The notes under the pieces: generated by a model
Seen by the model: only the letters and a program-made list of their open reading frames with translations
Database searches by the model: none
What the model was told of the DNA's origin: nothing
Shown here: positions 1 to 11,350 of the stretch, one piece after another
Layout of the letters: each line of letters opens with the position of its first letter
Position numbering within the stretch: the first letter of the stretch is position 1
Translations under genes and position numbers: made by a program
NCBI GenBank assembly: GCA_032622095.1
Contig: CP136065.1
Coordinates: forward strand, 111,765,195 to 111,829,194
Origin: Siphonodentalium dalli
Lineage: Eukaryota > Mollusca > Scaphopoda > Gadilida > Siphonodentaliidae
Reading direction: 5' to 3'
Length of the DNA: 64,000 bases

Positions 1-934
1 ATATTTACTCGTCTATTCGGGATTAATTTTCAAAGATAAACTATATAAACGGCAATCATTCTGTTCTGTGAGATGGAGTCATTGCATATAATTAATTTAA
101 AGGGGGTGTTTCAGGATTACCAGATGTTGTTCATTTCATCTGAACATATGAATTAAATTACCTGGATGTGTGTTATGAATAGAACTAAAGGTGCTCAGCA
201 TATTCCAGTGTTTCTCGATTGATTCAGATTCTAGAAACTTGAGCAAATAGTTGAGTCACCTAACAATAATGGTTGAGTTTGTAGACACATCTTACTGGGG
301 TCCTGCAATATTTGATGTTCATTTGTTATTAAATTCAAATTTGGTTAGAAAATATTGTTCAAAAACGATAAAATAATATCCCAATGTAAAGGATATATAG
401 GCTTCCGTAATGGTTCTTTCTGTGGTTCTTCATTAATATCTCGACTAACAGTCACCCAGAGTTGATGTTGATACCGATAACAAATGGAAACCGATTGTAC
501 AATATGTGAATTGTGAACTAATTAGCTTGAACTCCATATAATATCTGAACTATAAAGTAAAAATCCAGCTATAGGCGTCAACCCGCATCCCGGTGACAGT
601 CAATTTGAACTGTTATAATCGCATTATTTAGCAACTGCTTTTAACCAGATTATAGCAACAGGTTTCTGATTAGATAACTGAATGCTTATTTAACACATTG
701 AGTGAACAATGGTGACTACACAGAGATTACAGCACTGACATTTTGTTTTTACATCAATAATTGCGCTGAATTGGAATTTTTACGACCCCAGTCCAAACTA
801 AACACTAATTAGTTAAACGTACATGATGGTAGTGTATTGTCACCAATACAGTTATAATCAACCTGTCACAATGAATGAGCAGTCACAAAAACGGCCACTC
901 AGAGTTGCTGAATGTATAAAACAGACATTTAAAC
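1..934. other. Non-coding AT-rich stretch
   Basis: I see no gene, hairpin element or tandem repeat here. The short open frame at 823-1029 has no homology I recognise and runs into the retroposon that starts at 950, so I do not call it. Confidence 0.5.
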
Positions 935-1111
935 TTATAAAGGATCCCATCTGGCAGGAGTCGAGCGGGACAGTTCATTATTGCTTTGTCTGTCTGCTGT
1001 TCCTCTTGTCAGACACTGAGCACGGGTGAGTTGTGCGGTCGCGATCTAGGTTGCAGCTGCCCCCGTGCTTAGCGCCAGTGAGATGGTTTTGGATTAGGCT
1101 TAGGACGGATT

Positions 1112-2008
1112 GTGGACTTGATCCCCGAAGCCGCGTTGCTTGCAGTGCAAAGTAGTCGGGTAGTTAACATCGCTAGTTGGTCTCTCCAGTCTAGCGGGGG
1201 CTACTTGACACTTTGCTTGGAGTTCCGGACCAAAGATGCTGGTAACCAGAGATCTAAAGACCGGGACGTCAACGCCAAAGCCACCCGCTGCACCATGCCG
1301 AAGATGAAGACCGGGCCTACGAAGAAAAAGACTCCTTCTAGGCGCCGAAGGGACGCTGCTAGACGGGTGAAGTGGAAGAAGAAGATGGGGGCGACCGTTG
1401 ATCGACCGGTCACCCCTCCCCGTGTGGCTCAGCCGTCCAGTGTCGTAGCCGGCAGGCCGGAGTTGTCTGAGAGACGCCCAGACGACCCGACCTGCATGGA
1501 GACTGACGACATTGGAACAGCTAGCAGGGACTCTGTGGATCTGCCGGAGGTCCCTGCTGTCGTCGTCGAGGCTTGCGGAGACAGGGACGTGGATACCACC
1601 CCAGATGTTCCTGCCGCCAGCTTCGACGTGGAACTGGATAGTTTTACACCTCGGACACCGGATTACCAAAACATTCCGGTGTCCCCCAGCTCCACCAGCA
1701 CCAACAACAACACCAGTACAGCCACCACCCTTGCTGACGCAGAGCGCAATGAAAAACACGAAAAATTCATGGCAGAACATGCGATATGGCAACAAAAGTA
1801 TGATCAAGAACAAAAAGAAAGCGACATACGGGCGAAAGCATGGTATGATCAAGAAGAAAAAGAAAGAGACATACGGGCGAAAGCAAGGGAGGAAAGATTG
1901 GAAGCTGTTTGGAAGCCTCAACAACAACAACAACAACAAGCAGAGTCAACAGCAACATCATCCGAACATAGAACAAAAAAGAAGGCCAAGAAATCAAAAA
2001 GAAAATAG
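1112..2008 (+). CDS. Retroposon ORF1-like basic/coiled-coil protein
   Basis: The frame is open for 298 codons. I prefer the internal methionine at 1295, which has a better ACCATGC context and gives about 237 residues beginning MPKMK. The start of that version is strongly basic (RRRRDAARRVKWKKK, codons about 80-94 of the long frame). A Pro/Asp-rich acidic middle follows, then a Ser/Thr/Asn linker, then a charged helical region. In the helical region a 16-residue block (YDQEQKESDIRAKAW and its copy) is tandemly duplicated. A run of eight glutamines from CAA codons precedes a Lys-rich C terminus ending KKAKKSKRK. A basic N terminus plus a coiled coil fits a nucleic-acid-binding ORF1/gag-like protein, but no zinc knuckle is visible and I recognise no named family. 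Overlapping antisense frames are shadows. Confidence 0.6.
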   Translation: MDLIPEAALLAVQSSRVVNIASWSLQSSGGYLTLCLEFRTKDAGNQRSKDRDVNAKATRCTMPKMKTGPTKKKTPSRRRRDAARRVKWKKKMGATVDRPVTPPRVAQPSSVVAGRPELSERRPDDPTCMETDDIGTASRDSVDLPEVPAVVVEACGDRDVDTTPDVPAASFDVELDSFTPRTPDYQNIPVSPSSTSTNNNTSTATTLADAERNEKHEKFMAEHAIWQQKYDQEQKESDIRAKAWYDQEEKERDIRAKAREERLEAVWKPQQQQQQQAESTATSSEHRTKKKAKKSKRK

Positions 2009-2145
2009 ATCATTTTCATTTCACCCTCACCAATCTCATGTTAATGTAACACCATTACATGTATCAAATTAAATTCAACAGTGGGTTGTAGGAGAGGGGT
2101 TCCGCCCCTTTCAAATCTTCCCGGGAAAGTTTCCCAAACCCCCCA

Positions 2146-2170
2146 TAGTAGTAGTAGTAGTAGTAGTAGT
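2146..2170 (+). repeat. (AGT)n tail of the retroposon
   Basis: A perfect trinucleotide repeat of about eight units ends directly at the second target-site-duplication copy. It is the 3' tail of the 950-2171 element rather than an independent microsatellite. Confidence 0.85.
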
Positions 2171-2186
2171 ATTATAAAGGATCCCA

Positions 2187-2936
2187 GTCTATACTAGAGC
2201 CTTTTGGAATAGGAAAGCCGTCCCATGTTTGGAATAGAGAGTTTCCTGTTTACTGAGGTAATTTCTAGTGAGAATGCACTTTGGTGAATTCAGGACCAGA
2301 ATATTTGGTCGGTATGGAGAGAGATTCTGTTATAGAACATCCTGTTTGGAGAGGTTTCACTGTATATACAGGTCTATTTTAGTTTAATAATTCCTGTTGT
2401 CAATTGTCGATATGAGAATAATTGTGAATATTAGGGAGATGCAAGTGGGCTGTGATTTGGTAGGGTCAGGAACATGATGATGGTAGGGTCTTTGTGGGAG
2501 GGGGTGTCTATTGCCCCGAACTTTCACCAAAATGTTCAACAGTCACATGCATAACATACTAGTTGTAAATTTCAGACCAACAAGATGTAAATATAGTTCG
2601 ATGGAGTTTAAATTTCCAATTATTAATAGTGAGAATTTGTTTTTTGTTTTTTTTATAATTAAAGTCTATAAAATATTTCCCCATTTTTGGACTGAAATCC
2701 TATGGGGGAGTTTAGGTTGGAAATTTACAACATGGGGAAACCTTGAGGTACCAGTTATAAAACTTTAACCCAAAAAGGCTGGAGGGTGAGTGGGGTGTAT
2801 GGAAAATAAATTTCACAGACTTGAAAATTTCATCAGTTTGATGGATGGAACATGTAGTTGGAAATTAATCAGAAGCAAAATTAATTTCATAAGAATTAGC
2901 CATGAACCATGAGTACTTTATAATACCATACATCAT
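2187..2936. other. Non-coding stretch
   Basis: No feature that I can support. The 85-codon frame at 2511-2768 is AT-rich low-complexity sequence without a recognisable domain. Confidence 0.5.
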
Positions 2937-3195
2937 TAACCCTTTCTATACTAAATAGATTATCCCACTAAGTTAAAAAAGTGTATTTCGGAATGGCCTA
3001 TTAATGATTGGGAGGGATGTACAGGCATAAAAACAGACAATATATAATACAAGTGTAGAAGGAGCCCTATTTGTTGATGGAAATGTTCAGATAATAAGTT
3101 TAACAAATGACCTATTGTTGTTTGTTGAACAATCTTATTATTTAAACATTTTGTAAGGGATAACTACTCATTGTTTAGTTTGGCCCTATTAATGT
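2937..3195. mobile_element. Degenerate piggyBac-type MITE, family F
   Basis: The left end reads TTAACCCTTTCTATACTAAATA. An internal block about GTTCAGATAATAAGTTTAACAAA is shared with copies at 4329 and 36847. The right arm (about 3110-3195) resembles the well-preserved right end at 41650-41768. TTAA followed by CCC fits the piggyBac superfamily's target and termini. The right terminus is badly eroded. Confidence 0.55.
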
Positions 3196-4328
3196 TATGT
3201 GGAGTGTTATACTGCTCCATTCATTTGGGCTGAAATTTACATTCTCGCTTCACAGCTTAAAACAAGACACCTTCCTGTGTGCCTGTCATCAGAGTGCAGT
3301 AGAAAGCTTCCGGTCATAGGTGCTCAACAGATGCAAAGTCAGGTCTGTTGATCAGGGTCTTTAAATAGATGGTCATACCTAAACAGTCTTCAGTCTCTAT
3401 GTAAGTATACACATTGGTCGAGCTGCTGTTCAGATTAGTTGAAAATTAGCAAAGAGTGCGAAGATTCCTATTATTTGAAGATACATTCAGGGTTTCCAGA
3501 CCTCTAGTTACAACAACAACATAAAAAATAATCTAATTTAGCATTGCTTTCTGCTTTCTGCTTTCTTCTGTCAAAAACAAAATATGTCAATTTGACCAAT
3601 AAATATCATAGAGTATCATTTTGTTTATGAAATAGATACATATAAAATTCAATATCAAACAAAATAGCATCTTTCTTGAGCACTTCTTGTTCCAACATGT
3701 TATTTTATACAATAGGAGCCCCAATAAAAAGTAAAATAGGTTTGGAACCCAAACACATCTTTAACCATATTAGAAACAAAATAACAAGAAATGCTTTTTA
3801 TTGTTATACGCTGCACATCACTTATATAAGAGCTTATTATACCTCTGTAACAAAGTTATGGAGATACATAGGAATCTGCTCGTTCGTCCATTCGTCTGTC
3901 CATGGTGTAACTTTGTTACATTATTCAGTCAATTAAAAAAAAATTGGCACAGATATTTGGTGATGCAGCATTTGTGGAATCAATACATTATGCTGGCCTA
4001 TAGAAAAGACAACATTTGTATTTATGACGTGCAAGTCCACCTGCGATTTATGAGGTCCATCCTACTATTTTTAGTGGAGATATCCCCCTTTTTTACTTAG
4101 AAGTGTTTCACAACATGGATAATTTTGTCTGAGCTTGCATTCCTTGTGTTTTTATTTTGAAAAACAAATATGTTAATATGGCTATACCCTTAATGTAGCC
4201 CATTCCTTATCTCGGACATTGAAAAGGGAGAAATTAAAGGGCTTACTTTGTGACTTGAAACTCTACACTGCTTTAAATGTTTTCAATATTTCTTTCAAAA
4301 GTCCTTGTCCCTTTGAAGCAAAGATATG
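3196..4328. other. Non-coding stretch
   Basis: AT-rich sequence with short open frames (3676-3936, 3801-4100) that resemble molluscan interspersed repeat text rather than genes. Nothing else is supported. Confidence 0.45.
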
Positions 4329-4592
4329 TTAACCCTTTCTATGCTATGAAAATACTCAAACGAGTACATGTAGTTCCCTTATATAGGTAATGTTCAGATA
4401 ATAAGTTCCACAAACGACCATCAGAACATTTCAAACAACAGAATATGAATCCTTCATGTCTTGTATTATCTGTTAGTCTGTCTATCGTCCACTTATATAT
4501 CCTGAGCACCCCTCCAAATTAATAATATACTATTCTAACATACACTGTTTTAACTGGGTGGGAGAAACCATTTAGTACAGAAAGTGCTAATG
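4329..4592. mobile_element. piggyBac-type MITE, family F
   Basis: Starts TTAACCCTTTCTATGCTA. It shares with the 36847 copy an internal GTTCAGATAATAAGTTC block, a TTGTATTATCTGT block and a C-rich block. The right end (about 4575-4592) reads TTAGTACAGAAAGTGCTAA, a decayed version of the AAAGGGTTAA terminus. Confidence 0.6.
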
Positions 4593-4664
4593 CTATTTAA
4601 TGTTATCCTTTTGTTGATCTATTGTTCTATTCTCTGAAACTTATGAAATATTGTTCTGTTTCAG

Positions 4665-4726
4665 GTTGCTGAACAGTTTGTGTATTGTGGATCAGGGGAT
4701 AAAACTGTCATGGTCCATAACTTAAT
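4665..4726 (+). CDS. Candidate WD40-repeat exon (isolated)
   Basis: A 62-bp block is bounded by a good acceptor (TTGTTCTGTTTCAG) and a near-consensus donor (GTAAGTAG). Its open frame reads VAEQFVYCGSGDKTVMVHNL plus two bases. The string GSGDKTVMVHNL matches the end of a WD40 blade (G-S-x-D-K-x-V/I-x-V-x-x-L). WD40 blades form beta-propeller protein-interaction platforms. I found no neighbouring exon that continues the frame, so this may be one exon of a widely spaced gene or a relic. The parent gene cannot be named from 20 residues. Confidence 0.4.
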
Positions 4727-4772
4727 GTAAGTAGACCAAAGACTTTTAAATTGACAAGACATGTTCTGTGTT

Positions 4773-4978
4773 CAGTAATGCCCTAAATAATCGACTCCTT
4801 AACCACAGCAGGATTATGGTTAACTTTTCAGGATTTAATCGGAAATATGGCTTGTTGCCATTCATTCATCACTGAGGTCTTTCGGATGAATGGCAACAAG
4901 CCATATCTCCTGCTAAATTCTGAAAAGTTACTCATAATTCTGCTGTGGTTAGGGAGTCGATTATTTAGGGCATTACTG
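4773..4978. mobile_element. Palindromic MITE, family A (Tc1/mariner-like ends)
   Basis: An almost complete inverted repeat whose arms begin CAGTAATGCCCTAAATAATC and meet at a short AT-rich loop. The same hairpin occurs at 24271, 52438, 54472 and 61442. CAGT termini next to TA in some copies suggest a Tc1/mariner-type MITE. This copy has about a dozen mismatches between its arms. Confidence 0.85.
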
Positions 4979-5574
4979 TATTCTCTTATTTTGTTTGTCA
5001 ATGACGATCTATCCATGTCAGTTTGACAGTATGAATGCCATCTTGTCCAGTCTCTTTGCCAACAATAATCCCATCAGATTTCTCTACATGTATCTCTCAC
5101 AGAGATTTCTTTTTCCGGAATGGAAGAGCTTTTCCGAAGTGACGAAACACCATTAATATAAAATTATAAAAATAGTAACACATGTCATGTTGATTCACCA
5201 TATAATTGCTACTTTATCTGATTTCAATTCATTAATGTTGTCAATCTTCGATAAAACTCATGAGTGAAGTGCGTGAGAAGCCATTTTGCTTTCTTTGCAT
5301 TTGGGTATGATGTACAGTATAATTGTCCCTAATTTTTAGTAACTTGTGCTCTGCCTTCGGCATTCCGCTGGCAATGCACAGATCACTGAAATAGCACATA
5401 GACTGAGCCATAGCCAATAAATGGAGGGAATCCTATCAATTCAGAAAATAAATCTATAAGACATGAATCCTACTGTTTTCATTATGAAATAGGCCAAACA
5501 GTAACAATGACCCAACAAGATAAACTGCTAATCACATCAGTAATATAACAGCCACTGTTGTATATATATTGAAC
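4979..5574. other. Non-coding stretch
   Basis: No gene seen. A block near 5419-5470 is weakly repeated near 14502-14550. Confidence 0.45.
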
Positions 5575-5622
5575 AAAATAGTGGTCCGATGGGAGGAATT
5601 GTTCACCAAGGACCACTATTTT
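5575..5622. repeat. Short hairpin
   Basis: AAAATAGTGGTCC is followed 22 bases later by its exact reverse complement. This is a 13-bp stem of unknown origin; it is too short to assign to a family. Confidence 0.6.
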
Positions 5623-6028
5623 AGAATAGCCAACAAGTCGCGCAATATTTATTATATTTTATTGAACGTCCTTCGTGATGTCCCCATAATTTGAAACAAT
5701 CCACAATCAGATATTGTTAACAATTCAATACTTTTTTTCCCAAAAACAAACTGAAGATTTGTTTAGAAAATTTAGTATAGTGCAAACTTGGGGAATTGAC
5801 AAAATATCTCAAAATGATGTGAACAGGAACAGGATAAATCCTGACATTAAACATGAGGAAACCAAAAAAATAACATAAATAATTTGCTTACGATCATTTA
5901 CTGTGCTCTAGTTGTCAATTACTTAGACATAAATTGTTGGACTTTTCCAGCGAATTAGAGATGACTTTCAAATTACCTCTGTTCATCATATTCTCTATGT
6001 ATTCCATTTGTAATGATTACAAATTTTT

Positions 6029-6352
6029 TAGTATTTGTAACATCAATTCTATGTCAAAAATATTGTATTTGTAATCAAATAATTTGAAAATTGGAAAGAA
6101 TTTGCAATTACTATTTGATTATTGTATTATCTTGCTTACAGAATTCTAGATTATTTTTACAATGTTGACATTAAACCTTTCTTATAATAGCATATCTTCT
6201 TATTATTTATATGCTTTTAGAAATGGATGATGATGATTTACTTTCCCTCAACATTATTAATGAAAACCATCACAGCACATTAATGAGCAAAAGGACACAT
6301 CAAAACAAACATGTCAGTCAAATGGTCATGATAAGACAAACGAAACAGTAAG
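6029..6352. repeat. Local duplicate, copy 1 (empty site of the DIRS-like element)
   Basis: About 320 bp, diverged but alignable to 7829-8156. Shared landmarks include TAATCAAATAATTTGAAAATTGG, TTTACAATGTTGACAT and CATGATAAGACAAACGAAA. After CAGTAAG this copy continues TTTTTCCACACAACT, whereas copy 2 is interrupted there by the DIRS-like element and resumes at 14026. It therefore supplies the pre-insertion sequence. Confidence 0.8.
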
Positions 6353-6700
6353 TTTTTCCACACAACTAAATCAATTAATTATTCTTATATAAAAAGCTGA
6401 ATAAATATTTAGAATGACCAGGCACACACCACAGTTTATGGCATGGTGTAGGGCCAGCAACTCTATTTATTTGTGGCTGCTTACTCAGAAAACAAAATCA
6501 GTGAATATTGTAAAGTGATAGAAAGAAAACTTTTGTAGTATTCACTATTCAGTGGTAATACTGCTCAGTTAGATGATAACATCTATATAATAATGGTTTG
6601 TCACTGTGTACATATTTACTGTTATTTACTGATGTAGACATCTTTATCAACAATTCTAAAAATTATACCAACTGAGTTGAATGTTCCATTGCTGTAATAC

Positions 6701-7570
6701 CAGGGTTTCCGCTATACCGGCAGGGGGTCCCCTTGATGGCCCCGTTCCCCTTGCCAAGTTTTCCCCTCCTGCCATACCCCAGGACATACTGCATGCATGT
6801 CTATAAAAGTATAAAGATGTTTAAAACTTCTGAATTTTGTTGGAATAGTACAAGGAATTTTAAAAGGTGAATTTATTTTATATCTTGTGAGTGTACACAC
6901 TCTAAACGCGTTGTTATACAGAAAATTGAAACAGGAAGTGATCGGAACTGACATTGCTAGAAGCTATGCCTTTGAGGCTGGTTAGTTACGTTGCGGTTAG
7001 TACCCGGTTATGTTATGCAAAAGAGCAGTATTTTAATCGTACCTGTCATGTTTTATACCGCAAAATATACTGTTCACTTTGTAATAGAACGAGAGAGAAA
7101 TGTGGGAGTAGCCGCACCGGGCATCAAGGCATCTTACCACTGCCCACAATTTGGCACAAAGAATACTCATCGGCAAGATATGTAATCAGCCTTCTATATT
7201 TACACTAAAATATATTCCGATTACGTTATGCATCCGAAATACATGTATCTGCTGGGTCTTCCACAGTGAGTCTTTTAACATTAACGAGCACGTATAACTC
7301 GTGATCCAAATTACTGGTGTTCTGTACTTCGTAAATTAATTTATATCTAATAAATTTACAAGTTTTAAAGTTACAGGTACATGTATAAGGTTTGATAGCT
7401 TGGCACTTGGGCAGAAATTGAACAAAACAATCTGCCATTTCTACTCTCACACGATTCTATTGGCCGATATAATGAAAGTAGTTCAACCAGTGCTAAAACA
7501 GGCTACTTTACCTGGATTTTCCCCCTTGACGGCTACGGCCCCATTCCCCTACCCCCTAGCGGAAACCCTG
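6701..7570. mobile_element. hAT-like non-autonomous transposon, 870 bp
   Basis: The ends are inverted: CAGGGTTTCCGCTA at 6701 and TAGCGGAAACCCTG ending at 7570. They are followed inward by similar C-rich blocks (GGCCCCGTTCCCC and GGCCCCATTCCCC). The flanks repeat GTAATAC (6694-6700 and 7571-7577). CAGGG termini fit hAT. The visible duplication is 7 bp, one short of the usual 8. No transposase is present; the short frames inside are not genes. About 40 bp near 7079-7118 resemble, in reverse complement, sequence next to the 5S-derived segment at 19220-19265. Confidence 0.8.
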
Positions 7571-7593
7571 GTAATACAGTACAGACATTATTT

Positions 7594-7728
7594 AAGGAAT
7601 AATCTTTATTGCCTGATGTAATTATAACGTATATAAATACATTCAGGCCGATTCACAAACATTTTTGATTGGCACAAATATATTTATACCTGGTAATTAT
7701 ATCAGATCAGGAATGAAGATTATTCCTT
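7594..7728. mobile_element. Degenerate palindromic MITE, family D
   Basis: The outer arms AAGGAATAATCTTTATTGCCTGATG and CATTCCTGATC..ATTATTCCTT match the perfect palindrome at 17718-17870. The interior has drifted and the hairpin is now weak. Confidence 0.6.
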
Positions 7729-7828
7729 ATAATTACATATCAGTAAAAAAAAAGTAAACATAATGCATTTTCAGTTGGAAATATCCATATAAAATAAAAA
7801 GTATAAATTATTTGTACATGTATTATAT

Positions 7829-8156
7829 TTGTAATCATCGATTCTATAGGCAAAAGTTTTGTATTTATAATCAAATAATTTGAAAATTGGAAAGTGTTTG
7901 CAATTACTTTTTGATTACTTTTAATTACATCTTGCCACAGAATTCTATGTTCTATTTACAATGTTGACATAAAACCTGTCTGATGTCTTATGCATCTATT
8001 ATTATTTACATGCTTTTAGAATCCGATGTTGATGACTTTAATACTTTCCCTCAAGATTGATGAAAACCATAACAGCACGTTTAATAATGAGCAAAGGGAC
8101 AGATACAAATAAAAATGCCAGTCAACTGGTCATGATAAGACAAACGAAATAGTAAG
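7829..8156. repeat. Local duplicate, copy 2 (interrupted at 8156)
   Basis: Counterpart of 6029-6352. It ends in GAAATAGTAAG directly at the left end of the DIRS-like element; the rest of the site (TTTTTCCACACAACT) is found at 14026. Indels between the copies are not multiples of three, which argues against these being coding exons. Confidence 0.75.
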
Positions 8157-8342
8157 ATCTCCGTCAAAGGTATCTTGCCCACTGAACTATATGGTATATT
8201 ATCCCAAGTAGGAGGGGTTTAATAACTCTCTGAGTTGAAAAAATGGTACGAAATTCTATGGTACATATCCTTTGTCATGTTCATGACCCGTGTAATCACG
8301 TGATTTCTGACACGTAGTGAAGTAATCGCCATATATTTTTCC
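8157..8342 (+). repeat. Left inverted terminal repeat of DIRS-like element
   Basis: From ATCTCCGTCAAAG and GTATCTTGCCCACTGAAC through TGTAATCACGTGATTTCTG to the GGCGAT-type boundary. It matches the reverse complement of 13814-13995 with few differences, including a short indel near TTTAATAACTCTC. Confidence 0.85.
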
Positions 8343-9599
8343 CTCCTCACCAGGGACGGGTGCAAAAAGAATCTCTCACAAAGAATACGAAGCTAAGTTG
8401 CAGTTTGTATAGCAAAAACAGTTTTGTTTTTGTTTTATACAAACAACATTATTTCTTTGCTTATAGTTGAAAATTATGTAACAATTCACATAAAGATTAC
8501 GGCGGTTTGTTCCGAATATAATAATATCGGAATCGGATGACTCGTTTCGTTTTAACCGACTTTGTCTTCCATAATTTTAATCGGTCAATGATTTAATATC
8601 CGTTGTCTGTGCCGACAAGGAATCAGGGAGCTAAATGTGTTCTAGAGTCGGGGAGCGAGTACACCGTGGAATGCTAAAGTTGAAGGTAACTGAAGAATGA
8701 CCTTCACCTGATACATGCGACACGTTATTAAAGGATGACATCGCGTTTATTTGATTTGTACATAATATCTAAATAATTTAAACTGGTGAATGAATGGGGG
8801 AACGGATTTTTGTGAGCGGGAAATGTATTTAACTAGCTGTTGTAGATCTGGGTTTTTCCAGATCAAATTTGGCTGTGTGATAGCCCTGTCGTACACTTGG
8901 GGATTTATTTTAAAAAGTAAACACATGACCTATGATTTTTCTTGCATTTTCGTGATCAACTGGTGTCAATCTATCTGGGTAAACATCACTGGTATGGCCT
9001 GCAGGCTTCAATTCAGTGAATTTGGCCGAAACGTTAACACTGTCGCCTATGGGAAACCATTTAGTTCAGTGATTCCACAATATGCAACGTTTCTGGCCTA
9101 TTAAAGGCAGAACATTCGAGGCACCATTGGATATGACTAAAGACGCTGATCATTTTCTTTATAACAAATCTATGGCATACAGGTGACGTGTTATTTAAGT
9201 TACCACGTGCGTTGACGGTGGTTAAAGGTATCACGAAATTAGGTGACTTATTTTCGAGTTCATTTTTTCGTTTGACGGCTTTCTTTATACGTTGACAATC
9301 ATCGTCTGGTGTACAACTGACGGAAAAAGCAGTGTTTAAACGCTTGTGAAATAGGCTGATAGGATTGTAAAATCCCGAATGTCACTTTGAACCTTTTTCA
9401 CCCTGGATGATTAACAATGGGGCCGTTACTCACAGTCTTGGTTGCCACATGGTAACATAACACAACAGGTGTATTTGTGATTGTTCGCAATCACATTAAT
9501 TACTTTCACAGGACTGCTAATCGAGGTAAGACCAGGTTCATGAATCGCCTTCCCCGTAGCTCCCCTTGAAGTCGCTTCCCTCGTTTCGAGGTCCCAAGA

Positions 9600-11350
9600 G
9601 TAGAGAACGAAAGTCGATATATAGGGTTCATCTAATTGGCGTAATTAGCACTCGGAGCGATAGTCACACCACACAGGACGCGGGTTGGGGCTACCCATCG
9701 AACCCGTAGCTCACACGAGTTGCTTCCCCTAGGACACGGACAAACTCGCAGGGAAGGATCCAGAGAATTTTTGTTTGGGGACACCTGTTCTGTATTTGAG
9801 TATGTGCCCATATAAATTTGGATGTTAAAATATTCAGTACTGGATACTTGATTGTGCAAATAAAGGCTCCATATTATAGACTATATATCATCTGCGGGCT
9901 GATGATTTGCATTACTAGGACATTTTGTTGAATTGTAGAAAAATTCCTTGAAAATATGGAAGATCCAACTGGAATAAATACTATCTACATGGAATTTGGG
10001 GACATTTGGGTCTCTATAGTTTGGGCACCCAAACCTGTAACAGGTATCAAAACATCCCTGTATCCTTCTCTGACTTGCCGATATATCGTGTTCCTCTAAT
10101 TGGCGTAATTAGCACTCGGGGCGATAGTCACACCAAACAGGGCGCGGGTTGAGGCTACCCATTGAACCCATTAGTCACATTGGTGCGCTCCCTGGACTAT
10201 CGAACAGGACGTCAATCTGCTTCTGCGGGTCGACCGTTGGCTGTTGACGTGCCCCGGACGGCTGTGACCACTGAGCTCTACTAAAACACTCGACACACGC
10301 CGTCCATCGCTACAAGTCGTCATATCGGGGTCAGCGCGACTGGGGGATACACCCTCAGTGGTCCCTGACCATGCTCTCCGGTGCCTTATGATCATAGTGT
10401 GTGGAAATTTGGGCTAAAATTACTTTGTCTCAATTCAAATTAGGAGACTTTTTCTCAAATTATTACATTTACACAATTATTTGGCACCTGAAAGTTTATC
10501 CTCCATGCCTTCTGCCCCAGCTGGGCTTGGAATGGGATCACAGTTCACAGACTTGTTTCCTCCTTATTATAAGTCACCACTTCCGGGGGCTTGGCAGACA
10601 GGTTACTGGCCGCATTCTGGCCAACAGCTGCCAGTAACTTCGGGTTTGATTTTAAATGAAAACAAAAGATCTTATTCCCTGACGCCATTGTAGCAGGAAG
10701 CTTGCTTGGGAACTGGTACCTACTAACCTCCCATCGCCAGTTCGGTCGGTTGGATATCGGGATCGGTCGAGCTGCTGCTCCACCCCGAGATGTACAGGCT
10801 CTGGACATTCCTCCGGGGTCCCCAATGACCAGACCTCACATGCAATTAGAAATGAAGCGTGTCGTGGTGTATTGTGCTGTTAACACCCCATCGACGGATG
10901 GAGATCAGGATCAGATCGAGCAGTCGCTCCAGCACGAGGTGAAAGGGCTTTCGACATTCCTTTCGGGTCACCTTTACATGCGCTTACGAGGGAGCTCAGT
11001 TAGTTGTTCAGTGTTCTCTGATGCAGCCAAGCGCAGGAAGAAAATTAATGTCGAATTTTTATTAGCAAATAACCTCAGATTGACATTATTTGATAGCATT
11101 GTTCTACAATCATTTACAATTTAACAGAACATCAGAGTGCTTTCCCTTGTTTCGAGGGTTCCAAAGAAGAGATAGAAACCTTTACGACCAGGACACTGTC
11201 GCTTGTCGATGTATAGTGTTCCCTTCATTGGCGTAATTAGCACTCAGGATGATAGTCCCACCAAACAGGTTGCGGGTTGGGGCTACCCATCGAATCCATT
11301 GGCCGCATTTGGTGGGCTTTCTGGACTATCGACAGGGACTCCAAGTCGGA
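9600..11350. repeat. Three diverged direct repeats inside the DIRS-like element
   Basis: A block containing CTAATTGGCGTAATTAGCAC, then GATAGTC(A/C)CACCA, then GGGTTG(G/A)GGCTACCCAT occurs near 9630-9700, 10093-10170 and 11221-11300. Upstream CGTTTCGAGG and downstream CTGGACTATCGA motifs are shared by some copies. The repeats are in the same orientation. They could be a duplicated leader or gag segment; no protein is read convincingly through them. Confidence 0.7.
10481..11124 (+). pseudogene. Possible gag-like remnant in DIRS-like element
   Basis: Two offset frames (10481-10693 and 10702-11124) give a Pro/Gly/Tyr-rich segment followed by a charged region. The second frame contains DVQALDIPPGSPMTRPHMQL. 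Composition is protein-like and position fits a structural gene upstream of the enzymatic genes, but I see no zinc knuckle and cannot identify a family. The break between the frames suggests a frameshift. Confidence 0.3.

Larger units (their letters stand above)
950..2171 (+). mobile_element. LINE-type retroposon with 15-bp target-site duplication
   Basis: A 15-bp direct repeat, TTATAAAGGATCCCA, occurs at 935-949 and again at 2172-2186, exactly bracketing this segment. The 3' end is a short tandem tail (AGT repeats) and there are no terminal inverted or long direct repeats. A long variable target duplication plus a simple-repeat tail is the signature of target-primed reverse transcription, as in LINEs and their non-autonomous relatives. 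The body is much more GC-rich than its surroundings and carries one long ORF, but no reverse transcriptase. I read it as a short, non-autonomous or internally deleted element that keeps an ORF1-like gene. The precise duplication and intact ORF suggest fairly recent insertion. Confidence 0.85.

Noticed and set aside
1100-1939. Long antisense frame of 279 codons
   Set aside because: It is the shadow of the plus-strand retroposon ORF; its Leu/Phe-rich and Arg-rich parts are complements of Glu/Lys/Gln repeats.
6218-6351. Possible exon (MDDDDLLSLNIINENHHSTL...) between AG and GTAAGT in the first local duplicate
   Set aside because: The second copy (8018-8153) differs by indels that are not multiples of three and has stops in the same frame, so no coding constraint is visible.
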